From Clostridia bacterium (GTDB taxonomy: Bacteria; Bacillota; Clostridia; Christensenellales; Aristaeellaceae): 59,507 nucleotides of DNA. The stretch is taken from the NCBI GenBank assembly GCA_017476605.1, contig JAFUZM010000058.1, positions 1 through 59,507 on the forward strand. Reading direction: 5' to 3'. The notes beneath the pieces were generated by a model. The model was not told the origin of the DNA and did not search any database. It worked only from the letters and a program-made list of their open reading frames with translations. Shown piece after piece: positions 35,930 to 43,931 of this stretch; position 1 is the first letter of the stretch, and each line of letters opens with the position of its first letter. Made by a program: the position numbers and the translations under genes.

Positions 35930-35945
35930 GTTACTTTCCTCAAAT

Positions 35946-36587
35946 CTAGATTTCGCCCGATATTGCCGTAAAGCAAAATCCGGGCATTTCTTTTTTGTGT
36001 TCAAAATATTGACGGGGTGATTCAAAGAACGCCTCACCAGAGGGTGCAAGATAATACCCCTTTCCCTCTGTCACAAGACAAACCGGACGCATCTCCCCAG
36101 CAGGATCCCCCATAAGCCCGATATAGCCGCTGGGATCGTACGTCGTAAAGACGTCTATTCTCGGGAAGGAGGAAAACACCACGGTTTCCTCCTTAAACGG
36201 ATGCATCCCATCCGCGACCTCTGTCATCTCGGGAAAAACGCAGATGCCGTTCTCCTTTTGGGAAGCTGTCCTTAGCTCACATCGTTCAAGAAAAGGATCC
36301 AGGGCGTCCCCCTGCATGGCAGTGAGCACATCACGGAAGCACTCTGCCGTTTCTTTTTTCTGCTCATGTGTCCACTGCTTGATCCGGTATTCCCGACGCA
36401 TCGCCTCTGTGCGGCAAAGATATCGCTCAAAGTAGACGAGGCGATATGGCGGATGGCTTTTCGTATACTTTGCCCCTTGCCCGGAAAAATGCGCTGCCAT
36501 CCGATTCGGAAGATGGTTGGTCCAGCCACAGTAATAGCTGTGGTCAAGGCACTCTATGAGATAGGTATAGCATTCCTCAGTTTCCAT
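35946..36587 (-). CDS. GIY-YIG domain protein with extra C-terminal domain
   Basis: From ATG 36587 it is 213 residues. Residues 5-90 form a UPF0213/YhbQ-type GIY-YIG domain (CYTYLIECLDHSYYCGWTN, then RIKQW), with the conserved Arg and the C-terminal Lys-rich helix. Standalone family members are about 85-100 residues. The rest (about 95-213) is a separate domain I do not recognise, with VVFSSFPRIDVFTTYDPSGY and CLVTEGKGYYLAPSGEAFFE; it looks globular and soluble. The start overlaps the previous gene's stop by 11 bases. A nuclease role is assumed from the first domain only. Confidence 0.8.
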   Translation of the reverse strand: METEECYTYLIECLDHSYYCGWTNHLPNRMAAHFSGQGAKYTKSHPPYRLVYFERYLCRTEAMRREYRIKQWTHEQKKETAECFRDVLTAMQGDALDPFLERCELRTASQKENGICVFPEMTEVADGMHPFKEETVVFSSFPRIDVFTTYDPSGYIGLMGDPAGEMRPVCLVTEGKGYYLAPSGEAFFESPRQYFEHKKEMPGFCFTAISGEI

Positions 36588-37203
36588 GTTCCCCTGCTTT
36601 TTCGTGCTCCGGCCCCTCGCGCGTTGCATCCGCTTCATGTGGCGGTTCGTGACTTCCCTCTGCGGGCTGCGGCTCGTGACTCCCCTGATCCGCTCCAGTC
36701 GGAGCTTCTCCTAAGACCTTGTCTACCGCCTTTCGGGCCTCTTCCTCCTCAATTCCTTCCTTTTTCAGCTGATCTACCAGTTCCTCCCGGGAGTATTCCG
36801 ACAGATTCCGATACTGTCTGGCCAGGCGCTCCGCCTCCCCCTTTCCGGGTTCCTCGAGGTGTTTCATCGCCTCGCTGATCTGATCCTTGGTAAATCCATC
36901 ATCGCTTAACTGATGCGCAATGGCATCCAAACTCATTTGGGAAACGTGCTGGTAGCCCTTGATTGCCCGAATGGCCTGCTGCGTCCAGTCTGCCTGGCAT
37001 TGCCTCATTGCATACTCAGCCTCCTCCTCGGTATACCCACCGAGGCGCAAGCGATCCAGAAGACCGCTGGCCGACAGCGGCATGGAGGCAAGAAGTGTCG
37101 ACGCTTCCTGAAGCGCCATGGTCTCGCCCAGGGTTGCTGCCATCGCTGTTCCCAGCAGCAGACACATCAGTGCAGCTGCCAGTATGATTGCCTTAACGTT
37201 CAT
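36577..37203 (-). CDS. Secreted protein with Ltp-like (host cell surface-exposed lipoprotein) repeats
   Basis: A 208-residue protein with an N-terminal signal peptide (about 1-23, KAIILAAALMCLLLGTAMA). There is no lipobox cysteine at the cleavage site, so it is probably secreted or loosely held rather than a lipoprotein. Three repeats follow (about 40-75, 80-115 and 125-165), each with the Ltp pattern SxxxLxxxLxxxGxxxEEAxxA, for example SREELVDQLKKEGIEEEEA. The last 40 residues are low-complexity, rich in H, E, P and G. Ltp domains occur in Firmicutes surface proteins and in phage superinfection-exclusion proteins. It opens the eight-gene run and has its own promoter. Confidence 0.75.
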   Translation of the reverse strand: MNVKAIILAAALMCLLLGTAMAATLGETMALQEASTLLASMPLSASGLLDRLRLGGYTEEEAEYAMRQCQADWTQQAIRAIKGYQHVSQMSLDAIAHQLSDDGFTKDQISEAMKHLEEPGKGEAERLARQYRNLSEYSREELVDQLKKEGIEEEEARKAVDKVLGEAPTGADQGSHEPQPAEGSHEPPHEADATREGPEHEKAGEHGN

Positions 37204-37320
37204 ACGACTCTCTTTTCTTACAATGTTTTCTCCATCCGGCCTGTATGCACAGGGAAACGCCGGATAAAGATCTGCCAGTTTCCCGGAATTTTGATTCCGA
37301 TTTTATCTGCAGGTAATCGT

Positions 37321-37350
37321 ATTATAGCGCAAAAAAGAACGCGATTGCAA
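37321..37350 (-). promoter_or_regulatory. Promoter of the Ltp-to-symporter run, overlapping the nfo terminator
   Basis: Minus strand TTGCAA (37345-37350), 18-base spacer, consensus TATAAT (37321-37326). The -35 lies in the second arm of the nfo terminator and the T-tract fills the spacer. The leader (about 110 bases) can form a hairpin near 37241-37268 (CCGG..CCTGT/ACAGG..CCGG). Confidence 0.6.
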
Positions 37351-37368
37351 CTTTCCACAACCGCGTTC
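37331..37368 (-). terminator. Intrinsic terminator after nfo
   Basis: An 11-bp stem (GAACGCGGTTG with CAATCGCGTTC, one G-U pair, loop of about 10) is followed by TTTTTT on the minus strand. It begins within ten bases of the nfo stop. Confidence 0.85.
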
Positions 37369-37374
37369 CTCTTG

Positions 37375-38217
37375 TCATGCTTCTTCCGTATCCGCAAGGG
37401 ACTTAAGCAGCTCAATTTCCTCCTGATAACCCTCCAGTTCATTCGGCGTTTCAAGAATGAACGGGAGATCTCTTAGTGCCGGATGGCGGATGATGGCCGT
37501 AATTGCCGGCAGCCCGATGTGCCCCTTCCCGATCTTCTCATGGCGATCCTTATGGCTGCCAAGCTCATTCTTGCTGTCATTCAGATGAATGGCATACAGA
37601 TTGTGAAGGCCAATGACCCGGTCAAATTCGGAAATCACGGCATCCAGCGAGTGCACAATATCATATCCCGCATCAAACACATGGCAGGTATCGAGGCATA
37701 CACCAAAGTGATCCGGGTCATCCAGTGAGAGAAGGATGTCCCGCAGCTCTTCAAAGGTCCTGCCAATTTCGGTGCCTTTCCCAGCCATGGTTTCAAGCAG
37801 CATTCGGGTATGACATTCCGGCTTCATGATTCGGTTCAGTGCCGAGGAGATTAGTTCGATTCCTGCATCCCGTCCCTGCTTCATGTGACAGCCCGGATGG
37901 AAGTTGTAGTAGTTGCCCGGCAGATGCTCAAGCAGTGCAAGATCCTCTGCCATCGTTTCCTCAGCAAATTGCCGAACATCCGGCTTGTCCGAGCAGAGAT
38001 TCAGTGTATAGGGCGCATGCGCAACCAGAGCTGCAAAGTCCTTTGCCGCTGTGAGCGCCTGAAGAGCGCCAAGATCATCTGGATCCACCGGACGGGCTTT
38101 GCCGCCTCTTGGATTCCGGGTAAAGAAGGCAAAGGTATCTGCACCAATGGAGTTTGCGGTTTCGCCCATGGCCAGGTATCCATGACTCAGGGATAAATGA
38201 CAGCCTATTTTCAGCAT
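37375..38217 (-). CDS. nfo: Deoxyribonuclease IV (endonuclease IV)
   Basis: AP endonuclease of base-excision repair, a TIM barrel with three zinc ions. From ATG 38217 (GAGGA upstream) it is 280 residues, normal for the family. Metal-ligand motifs are [46 protein letters not shown] and [11 protein letters not shown] longer in-frame start exists 168 bases upstream but would overlap the beta-helix gene. It ends with a terminator ten bases on. Confidence 0.95.
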   Translation of the reverse strand: MLKIGCHLSLSHGYLAMGETANSIGADTFAFFTRNPRGGKARPVDPDDLGALQALTAAKDFAALVAHAPYTLNLCSDKPDVRQFAEETMAEDLALLEHLPGNYYNFHPGCHMKQGRDAGIELISSALNRIMKPECHTRMLLETMAGKGTEIGRTFEELRDILLSLDDPDHFGVCLDTCHVFDAGYDIVHSLDAVISEFDRVIGLHNLYAIHLNDSKNELGSHKDRHEKIGKGHIGLPAITAIIRHPALRDLPFILETPNELEGYQEEIELLKSLADTEEA

Positions 38218-38227
38218 CTGTCCGTCC

Positions 38228-40261
38228 TCAGCACGCACTCCTGGGGAACACCAGCTGGCGGTCCTCAAAATGCTCAAACGGTCCCGGCATCGGCTGCTCA
38301 CTCCGTGCAGATCCAAGATAGTCTGTGTCCATGACAATGGGCGAGCCATCCGGCTGTTCATATGCCTGCTCCGGCTCAAACGCACATCCGAGACGCTCGG
38401 TTGTCACGCGTGAGGTGGACGGAGTATGTAAGAAATGATAGAGATTCGTGCTGAACACGATCCCCTCCTCGGTTTCCTTAAGGGTGAACTCAGCAGGCTC
38501 AGAAAGGACGAGGGCGTCTGTTTCCTTGCTGCAGGGCTTCGCGCCATTCAGATAAACGTTTCCCCCAAACCATACCGGCAGTGCGCTGTAGTAGCGGTCA
38601 CTGGCCGGGGAGCCCATGCCGCAGTATCCCTCAAACATCGCATCCCATTCCTCCCAAAGAGGATAATTCTCGTATGGGAAGGTGCCGCAGTGGATGTTGA
38701 AGTCCTCCCAGGTCAGGTCACTGACCGTGCGTTCCTTCTCAAGCAGCTTCTCACGGATGGGCTGCTGGAGAAAGATGTTGTTGTAAAAGCGCATATCGCC
38801 ATGGAGAATGGTCATAAAGCCGGCGATTTCCGTGCGATGCTTCATATGATAGGGCGTATACCGTGGGGATTTGATTGAGATCGTGCCGTTGTCAACCCCA
38901 ATGCCGACTGCAGCCATGGAACCGGCAATCAGGTTGTGCGCAAGTGCAACGCCCTGGGTCGGGAGCTTCAGGGAACGCTCGGAGAGCAGCAGGTTGTGAT
39001 CAATCAGCGTCGGTCCGTGGGACACCTCAACAAAAATATCCTCACCCAGGGCATGCATGGCCTCGTCGATCATCAGGTGATCATATGGAAGGGCGTTGTC
39101 ATGGAAGAGATTTCCTGTCACCCGTGTTCCCTGCGCCTGCCAGTCGAGCCACAGGCCTCTGGTGCAGTGATCAATATGGTTCCTGGCAATGATTACGTCA
39201 ATGGCGGCATGCATCTTGATTCCGCCGATTTCCGCTCCGGCCAGATTCTGCTTATTGTTGATATGGTGAATGTGATTCCCTTCGATTATGGAAAAAACGC
39301 CGCCCAGATGTCCGACAATTCCGGTCTGCCCGCAATGATGAATGTTGCAGTTTAAAATCCTGTGCGAACCGATATTTTCCTTTGACCATCCTTCCACCTG
39401 TGCCTGACAGATGCAGTCTCTCTCGGTCTGCGTTCCGTCCTTGTATTTGGCATGCAGCCATTTATTGTCATTGTTTGGCTGCAGATACTTTCCAAGCGAG
39501 ATTCCGGAGCATTTCGAATCACAGATCTCGCAGTTCTCAATGATCCATCCCTTGGACCAGTGCGGTCCCACCATGCCGACCTGATAGGCCGTCGGAGGTG
39601 CCCACTGCGTTGCGGCCTTTGATACCTTGAATCCATCCAGTGTGATGTGCCCGATTCCCTCCGCCAGCGGATAGAAGCCAAACTGCCGCACGTTGATTTC
39701 CACGTTCTCTTTGTTGGGATCAAACTCATGGAAATTCGCATAGATGACCGTACAGTCCTTTTCCGCATTCTGCTCCGTATACCATGTGTAAAGAGAAAAC
39801 TCCGGTTCCCAGGCGATCCGGCTCTTAACGGGCGTATATACGCCCTCAATGGTCTCCACCTCATACATGGACTGATCATTCAGATAGACCTCACCGGTAT
39901 GCGCCACAAAGTATGCGATAAACCAGTCCCCGCTGACCAGCGTTGTATACGGGTTATATTCCCCGAAGAAGGAATTCGCAATCTCCTTCTTCCAGACCGT
40001 TGTCCCCTCGACCTGTTCCCAGCCCTTGATCTCCTCTGCACCGGTGATCACAGCACCAAGCGGAATCTCGGAGCGATACACAATCCGCGCCTCTTCCCTG
40101 CCTGCATGAATCGGGTTTACATGTTCCCGATAGATTCCCGGAAGCACGATGACCTCATCTCCCGGCATCGCAATATTCGCCGCCTCCTGAATGGTTTTAA
40201 ACGGAGCCGCCTGCGTTCCGTTTCCCGTCACCTCTGCCTTGCCTGAAACATAAATCTTCAT
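38228..40261 (-). CDS. Right-handed parallel beta-helix glycosidase, GH120 (beta-xylosidase) like
   Basis: A 677-residue protein without a signal peptide. The N-terminus ([40 protein letters not shown]) is a typical parallel beta-helix opening, and regular helix coils continue to about residue 440. It resembles GH120 xylosidases as I recall them. The [12 protein letters not shown] stretch (Asp373) fits the nucleophile position and [10 protein letters not shown] (Glu412) the acid/base. Between them lies a segment about 15 residues longer than I remember for the Thermoanaerobacterium enzyme. Cytoplasmic location suggests it acts on imported oligosaccharides. No sugar transporter is nearby. Other beta-helix carbohydrate enzymes remain possible. 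Confidence 0.7.
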   Translation of the reverse strand: MKIYVSGKAEVTGNGTQAAPFKTIQEAANIAMPGDEVIVLPGIYREHVNPIHAGREEARIVYRSEIPLGAVITGAEEIKGWEQVEGTTVWKKEIANSFFGEYNPYTTLVSGDWFIAYFVAHTGEVYLNDQSMYEVETIEGVYTPVKSRIAWEPEFSLYTWYTEQNAEKDCTVIYANFHEFDPNKENVEINVRQFGFYPLAEGIGHITLDGFKVSKAATQWAPPTAYQVGMVGPHWSKGWIIENCEICDSKCSGISLGKYLQPNNDNKWLHAKYKDGTQTERDCICQAQVEGWSKENIGSHRILNCNIHHCGQTGIVGHLGGVFSIIEGNHIHHINNKQNLAGAEIGGIKMHAAIDVIIARNHIDHCTRGLWLDWQAQGTRVTGNLFHDNALPYDHLMIDEAMHALGEDIFVEVSHGPTLIDHNLLLSERSLKLPTQGVALAHNLIAGSMAAVGIGVDNGTISIKSPRYTPYHMKHRTEIAGFMTILHGDMRFYNNIFLQQPIREKLLEKERTVSDLTWEDFNIHCGTFPYENYPLWEEWDAMFEGYCGMGSPASDRYYSALPVWFGGNVYLNGAKPCSKETDALVLSEPAEFTLKETEEGIVFSTNLYHFLHTPSTSRVTTERLGCAFEPEQAYEQPDGSPIVMDTDYLGSARSEQPMPGPFEHFEDRQLVFPRSAC

Positions 40262-40312
40262 AGCCGCTTTCCTTTCTTATCTCAAATGGTCTCAGTCAGA
40301 AACCAAAAAAGT

Positions 40313-40345
40313 TAAAATAAAAAAATGCATGCGTTTGCATGCATT
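40313..40345 (-). terminator. Terminator of tRNA-Ser
   Basis: A 10-bp stem (AAATGCATGC/GCATGCATTT, loop of 4) with a long T-rich tail (TTTTATTTTAACTTTTTT) on the minus strand. It begins at the encoded CCA of the tRNA. Confidence 0.88.
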
Positions 40346-40436
40346 TGGCGCAGAGTCTGGGATTTGAACCCAGGGAGGGGTATCAGCCCTCACACGATTT
40401 CCAGTCGTGCGCCTTAGACCACTCAGCCAACTCTGC
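40346..40436 (-). tRNA. tRNA-Ser (anticodon GGA)
   Basis: A 91-nt tRNA with encoded CCA. The acceptor stem GCAGAGT pairs with ACTCTGC (discriminator G). The D-arm holds GGCTGAGTGG. The anticodon stem-loop CACGACTGGAAATCGTG has anticodon GGA, reading UCC and UCU. A long variable arm (GAGGGCTGATACCCCTC region) is typical of tRNA-Ser, and the T-arm is CTGGGTTCAAATCCCAG. Confidence 0.96.
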
Positions 40437-40463
40437 TTAGGCTGTTGCTCATCAGCATGCAAG

Positions 40464-40493
40464 ATTATACTTTACAGTTGTTCGAACAGTCAA
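40464..40493 (-). promoter_or_regulatory. Promoter of tRNA-Ser
   Basis: Minus strand TTGACT (40488-40493), 18-base spacer, consensus TATAAT (40464-40469), about 28 bases before the tRNA 5' end. Confidence 0.7.
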
Positions 40494-40553
40494 TGGTCAA
40501 CCTTCACAAATTACGTGTTGTGTTTATGGTGGATTTTGTCTAATTTTTCCCGA

Positions 40554-40952
40554 TTACGTTTCAAACTCCTTGTAATCGGTGTAGTCCATCACAAACGCAT
40601 CTCTGTCGATCGTCATCTTCTTCGCCAGCTCATCTTTGCCAAGCAAGCCGCTGATCTGCATCTCCATTCCGGGCGGAAGGAAGGCCTCCATAAACCTTGG
40701 AATGAGATCCGCCAGCTCATTTTCCTCCTGGACGACAGTAAAAACACGTTCTCCGTTCTCATCCTCCATTTGCCTTACCACAACAATCCCGGCCATCAGG
40801 CCAAGCTCATTTTCCTGGATCGAGCCCAGAGCAAGGTACGTATTCTGCTCCACTTCAAGTGTTGCAAGATGCATAAGGGATCCGGAAAGATGACCGGCAT
40901 CACGGAGTTCGAACATTTCCTGATCGTTATTAAACCTCAAAAAATCTGCCAT
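40554..40952 (-). CDS. DUF1292-like protein
   Basis: A 132-residue acidic protein from ATG 40952 (AGAGGTG upstream; a TTG 18 bases earlier is also in frame). The central part (about 30-90: HLATLEVEQNTYLALGSI, VVVRQMEDENGERVFTVV) has the DUF1292 pattern of a small beta-sheet domain, with a longer tail. DUF1292 genes commonly follow ruvX in Firmicutes and have no known function. Here the previous gene already carries a fused copy, making this the second DUF1292-type domain in a row. Confidence 0.75.
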   Translation of the reverse strand: MADFLRFNNDQEMFELRDAGHLSGSLMHLATLEVEQNTYLALGSIQENELGLMAGIVVVRQMEDENGERVFTVVQEENELADLIPRFMEAFLPPGMEMQISGLLGKDELAKKMTIDRDAFVMDYTDYKEFET

Positions 40953-40987
40953 GAAATCACCTCTGTTCAAGCAGCGGAGTCACCCGT

Positions 40988-41689
40988 TCAGGATGATTCT
41001 CCCAACTTCAGATACCGTTCACATACTGCGCGGATGACGTCCTGGTCATCAATTTCCTCAAAGCAGGATTCTCCATCCTCATCCTCTGTTTCGAGCAGCA
41101 CAAGGAATTCACTCTCTGTGTCCGATAGTTTATCAAATAATGAATACGTATTCCCGTCGTCCATCTCAATGCGGTCTACGAAGGATAATGTGATGATGTT
41201 TCCATCCTCATCCTCAAACTCGAGTTCCTCACCGCGTTGCTCCTCGTCCATTTCCTGTTCCTTTCTGGCTTTTGCCGCCTCGGAATCAAGGTAGGACTGA
41301 AGGATATACGTCGCTGCAACCTTATCAATATTCTGTTTCCGCTTATCCCTGCGGACGTTTCCCTCGATCAGAATGGACTCTGCCTGCATCGTAGTCATCC
41401 GCTCATCGTAGAACGTGACCTCAAATCCTGCCTGCTCCAGCTGATCGGTAAACTCCCGTACCTTTTCCGCCTGAAACCCTTCGCTTCCATCCATGTTTCT
41501 GGGAAGACCGGAAAGGATACGGTTGGTCTGATACTGATCCGCAATGGATCGGATATGACGGACATCCGGTTTGTATCCGACTCGGGTATAGGTCTCAACC
41601 GGCTGCGCAGTAAGCCCCAGGGGATCACTGACAGCAATGCCGATACGCCGGTCACCGATATCGAGTGCTATGATTCGTTCTTTATCCAT
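40988..41689 (-). CDS. ruvX: RuvX/YqgF Holliday-junction resolvase-like protein fused to a DUF1292 domain
   Basis: Residues 1-140 are a complete RuvX (YqgF) with RNase-H fold: IIALDIGDRRIGIAVSDPLG (catalytic Asp), GLPRNMDGSEG, VTFYDERMTTMQA and DKVAATYILQSYL. Relatives act in pre-16S rRNA 5' maturation or junction resolution. Standalone RuvX is about 140 residues. The extra 90 residues form a DUF1292-like domain (LEFEDEDGNIITLSFVDRIE, TYSLFDKLSD, VLLETEDEDGESCFEEID), joined by an EQEMDEEQRGEE linker. In most relatives the two are separate neighbouring genes. No stop or frame break separates them here. It starts five bases after ireB ends. Confidence 0.93.
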   Translation of the reverse strand: MDKERIIALDIGDRRIGIAVSDPLGLTAQPVETYTRVGYKPDVRHIRSIADQYQTNRILSGLPRNMDGSEGFQAEKVREFTDQLEQAGFEVTFYDERMTTMQAESILIEGNVRRDKRKQNIDKVAATYILQSYLDSEAAKARKEQEMDEEQRGEELEFEDEDGNIITLSFVDRIEMDDGNTYSLFDKLSDTESEFLVLLETEDEDGESCFEEIDDQDVIRAVCERYLKLGESS

Positions 41690-41694
41690 ATCAC

Positions 41695-41955
41695 TTAAAA
41701 ATTCTTAGAAATGTAAAACTGAACAAGTTCTTCAAGAAGTTCATCACGGTCAATGCGACAAATCAAGGAACGTGCATTCTGATAGCTGGTGATGTAGGTC
41801 GGATCGCCACTGATCAAATACCCGACAATCTGCGTAATCGGATCATATCCCTTATCCGACAGAGCCTGATAGACGCAGAGCATAATCGTCTGTGCATCCT
41901 GCGTATTCTCACTTACAACCTTAAAATGCTGTGTTCCATTTCCCTGATCAAACAT
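41695..41955 (-). CDS. ireB: IreB family regulatory phosphoprotein
   Basis: From ATG 41955 it is 86 residues. The family signature is clear: [37 protein letters not shown] and [15 protein letters not shown]. In Enterococcus IreB is phosphorylated by the PASTA kinase IreK on N-terminal threonines and controls cephalosporin resistance. Here threonines lie early, in GNGTQHF and NTQDAQT. A longer frame opens 60 bases upstream but starts with non-family sequence; 41955 has AAGGAG nine bases before it. The kinase and phosphatase are at 18.0-20.5 kb. Confidence 0.93.
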   Translation of the reverse strand: MFDQGNGTQHFKVVSENTQDAQTIMLCVYQALSDKGYDPITQIVGYLISGDPTYITSYQNARSLICRIDRDELLEELVQFYISKNF

Positions 41956-42015
41956 CTTTTCATGCTCCTTCCCAAGCAATGAGCACATTATACACGAAAC
42001 TACTTCGTTATTCAA

Positions 42016-42918
42016 CTATGAAAGTTTACGAATTACACTTTCAAACGCATCCGGAAGCGGAGCCGTAAAGGTCATCCGTTCGCCCGTTCTCGGATGCAGG
42101 ACAGAAAGTGTGAATGCATGGAGCATCAGCCGTGGTACATGCACATTCACGCTCGCCTTTCCCGCATAAATCGGATCTCCGAGAACCGGATGACCGGTTG
42201 ACTTCATGTGCACGCGAATCTGATGCGTCCTTCCGGTAAGAATATGCACATCCAGGTAGGACGCCTGTGCATATGACTTAAGCAGTGTCCACTCCGTGAC
42301 AGCCGGTTTACCATCCGGCCTCACCGTCATTTTCTTTCTGTCCCGTTCGTCCCGCCCGATCGCAGCCTCAATGCGCCCCCGCTCCTCTTTCATCCGGCCA
42401 AAGACGACGGCCCGGTAATGCTTTTCAAGCGTTCTGTCCTGAAACTGCTGGCTGAGCGCAAGATGCGCTTGATCATTTTTAGCGATAATCAGAACACCCG
42501 AGGTATCCTTGTCAAGACGGTGCACGATGCCCGGACGCACCTCACCGCCAATACCGGAAAGATCCCCGATCTGATACAGCAGGGCGTTTACCACTGTTCC
42601 GTGCTCATTTCCGGCAGCCGGATGAACCACCATCCCACAGGGTTTGTTGAGCACTGCAATGTCCTCATCCTGGTAAAGAATTTCAAGGGGAATATCCTCT
42701 GCCTCAATCCCGGTTTCCTTTACCTCTGGGACCGCGAGCTCGATCCGATCGCCCTTCTCTACCCTTGCCGAGGCCTTGTTTCGGATCGTGCCGTTCACAA
42801 GCACCTGCCCGTCCTTAATCAGTCCGGCAATTCGGGAACGGGAAAAAGACGTGCCACCGGCAAGGCAGACATCAAGCCGCTGGCTTTCCTCTGCCACAAT
42901 ACTTACCTGTTCAATCAT
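42016..42918 (-). CDS. rluD: RluD-type pseudouridine synthase
   Basis: A 300-residue RluA/RluD family enzyme for rRNA pseudouridine. The N-terminal S4 domain (about 10-75) has FSRSRIAGLIKDGQVLVNG. The catalytic domain has NKPCGMVVHPAAGN, then PGIVHRLDKDTSGVLIIAKN with the catalytic Asp, and LTGRTHQIRVHMKSTGHPVLGD split over the usual strands. It overlaps lspA by eight bases. It is in the position of B. subtilis ylyB. Confidence 0.94.
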   Translation of the reverse strand: MIEQVSIVAEESQRLDVCLAGGTSFSRSRIAGLIKDGQVLVNGTIRNKASARVEKGDRIELAVPEVKETGIEAEDIPLEILYQDEDIAVLNKPCGMVVHPAAGNEHGTVVNALLYQIGDLSGIGGEVRPGIVHRLDKDTSGVLIIAKNDQAHLALSQQFQDRTLEKHYRAVVFGRMKEERGRIEAAIGRDERDRKKMTVRPDGKPAVTEWTLLKSYAQASYLDVHILTGRTHQIRVHMKSTGHPVLGDPIYAGKASVNVHVPRLMLHAFTLSVLHPRTGERMTFTAPLPDAFESVIRKLS

Positions 42919-43354
42919 GAAAAACCTGGTCCCCTTTAATCACAAGATAGAAAAGCAGATATATCGCCCCGCAGGTGATGCAGATGTCCGCGAAATTAAA
43001 AATGGGAAACGGGACAAACAAGAGATGGATATAGTCCGTGACGCCCTGGTAAAGAAAACGATCCAGCAGATTGCCAAGCGCGCCGCCAATCAAAGCGGCC
43101 AAAGCCGCTTTCACCGCCTTTGACCTGGCCATATGCAGCAGTCCCACCGCAAGCAGAATCAAAAGGATGGATACCGCGCTCAGGATGCCCGGATGGTCGC
43201 GAAACAGAGAGAATGCTGCCCCTGTATTTATGGTTCGGATTCCCTCAACGATGTCCGGAAGAAGAAAGAAGCGAGTATTTTCCGGATAGCGCATGACCAG
43301 AAGCTTCAGGATCCGGTCTGCCAAAAAAACGATGAAAATGATCAATAGGTTCAT
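42911..43354 (-). CDS. lspA: Lipoprotein signal peptidase (SPase II)
   Basis: Membrane aspartyl protease that cleaves prolipoproteins. From ATG 43354 it is 147 residues with four membrane segments. It has DRILKLLV near the N-terminus, TINTGAAFSLFRDHPG, GGALGNLLDRFLYQGVTDYI (first catalytic Asp) and FPIFNFADICI (second). A TTG 12 bases upstream is also in frame. A strong hairpin with a T-tract ends 22 bases before the ATG. Confidence 0.95.
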   Translation of the reverse strand: MNLLIIFIVFLADRILKLLVMRYPENTRFFLLPDIVEGIRTINTGAAFSLFRDHPGILSAVSILLILLAVGLLHMARSKAVKAALAALIGGALGNLLDRFLYQGVTDYIHLLFVPFPIFNFADICITCGAIYLLFYLVIKGDQVFHD

Positions 43355-43364
43355 GTTTCCCCGC

Positions 43365-43394
43365 AAAAAGAAAAAACGGGAGGCAGCCCTCCCG
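43365..43394 (-). terminator. Terminator-like hairpin between divIVA and lspA
   Basis: A 7-bp GC-rich stem (CGGGAGG/CCTCCCG, loop of 4) is followed by TTTTTTCTTTTT on the minus strand. It begins six bases past the divIVA stop and runs into the Shine-Dalgarno of lspA. Confidence 0.82.
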
Positions 43395-43399
43395 AAATC

Positions 43400-43912
43400 T
43401 TACAGCAATTTTTTGAGATCAAGCAAAGAACTATTCTGTCTTTCGATAACTCTGGACAACTGATCATAATAATCCGAAGTCTGCTTGCGGAGCGATGCGA
43501 GTTTGTCAGAGAGATCCGTGATCTGTTTCTGAGCCGTTGTGCGGATATTCGCCGCTTCCGTATTCGCCTCATCAATGATCCCGTCTGCCTTCACTTTTGC
43601 CTCGCTCACGATATCATCATACAGCGACTGTGCCTTATTCAGGACGACCTCATAGCCCTCCGTGACACGCTCAACTTTCGGCAGCTCCGTCGGGATGCTG
43701 ACCTTGGGCTGACTTGCCTCAGCCTTTGCGGCTTGAAGCTGCTCCGTCAGGTCTGCGATCTGACGCTTGAGAGATTCGGTCTCTTTCTCACGGTTTTCCA
43801 TTTCCTCAAGGATATCGTTGAGAAAATCATCCACTTCGTTTCTGTCGTATGCATCGCCGCCGTTTAATTCCGTAAATGTCTTATCCACGATTGTATCCAG
43901 TGTCAGTGCCAT
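43400..43912 (-). CDS. divIVA: DivIVA-domain protein
   Basis: A 170-residue coiled-coil protein that marks curved membrane at poles and septa. The N-terminal DivIVA domain has the opening MALTLDTIVDKTFTELNGG and YDRNEVDDFLNDILEEMENR. A coiled coil follows (about 40-75), then a linker and a second coil (100-170). It is in the yggS-sepF-ylmH-divIVA-lspA block. An ileS gene is not next to it, unlike in B. subtilis. Confidence 0.9.
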   Translation of the reverse strand: MALTLDTIVDKTFTELNGGDAYDRNEVDDFLNDILEEMENREKETESLKRQIADLTEQLQAAKAEASQPKVSIPTELPKVERVTEGYEVVLNKAQSLYDDIVSEAKVKADGIIDEANTEAANIRTTAQKQITDLSDKLASLRKQTSDYYDQLSRVIERQNSSLLDLKKLL

Positions 43913-43931
43913 AATAAGCTCCTTTCAAAAT

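Noticed and set aside
29837-40436. Integrative element using tRNA-Ser as its attachment site
   Set aside because: No integrase or recombinase gene is present and I could not find a second copy of the tRNA 3' end in the region. The genes to the left of the tRNA are ordinary accessory or repair genes.
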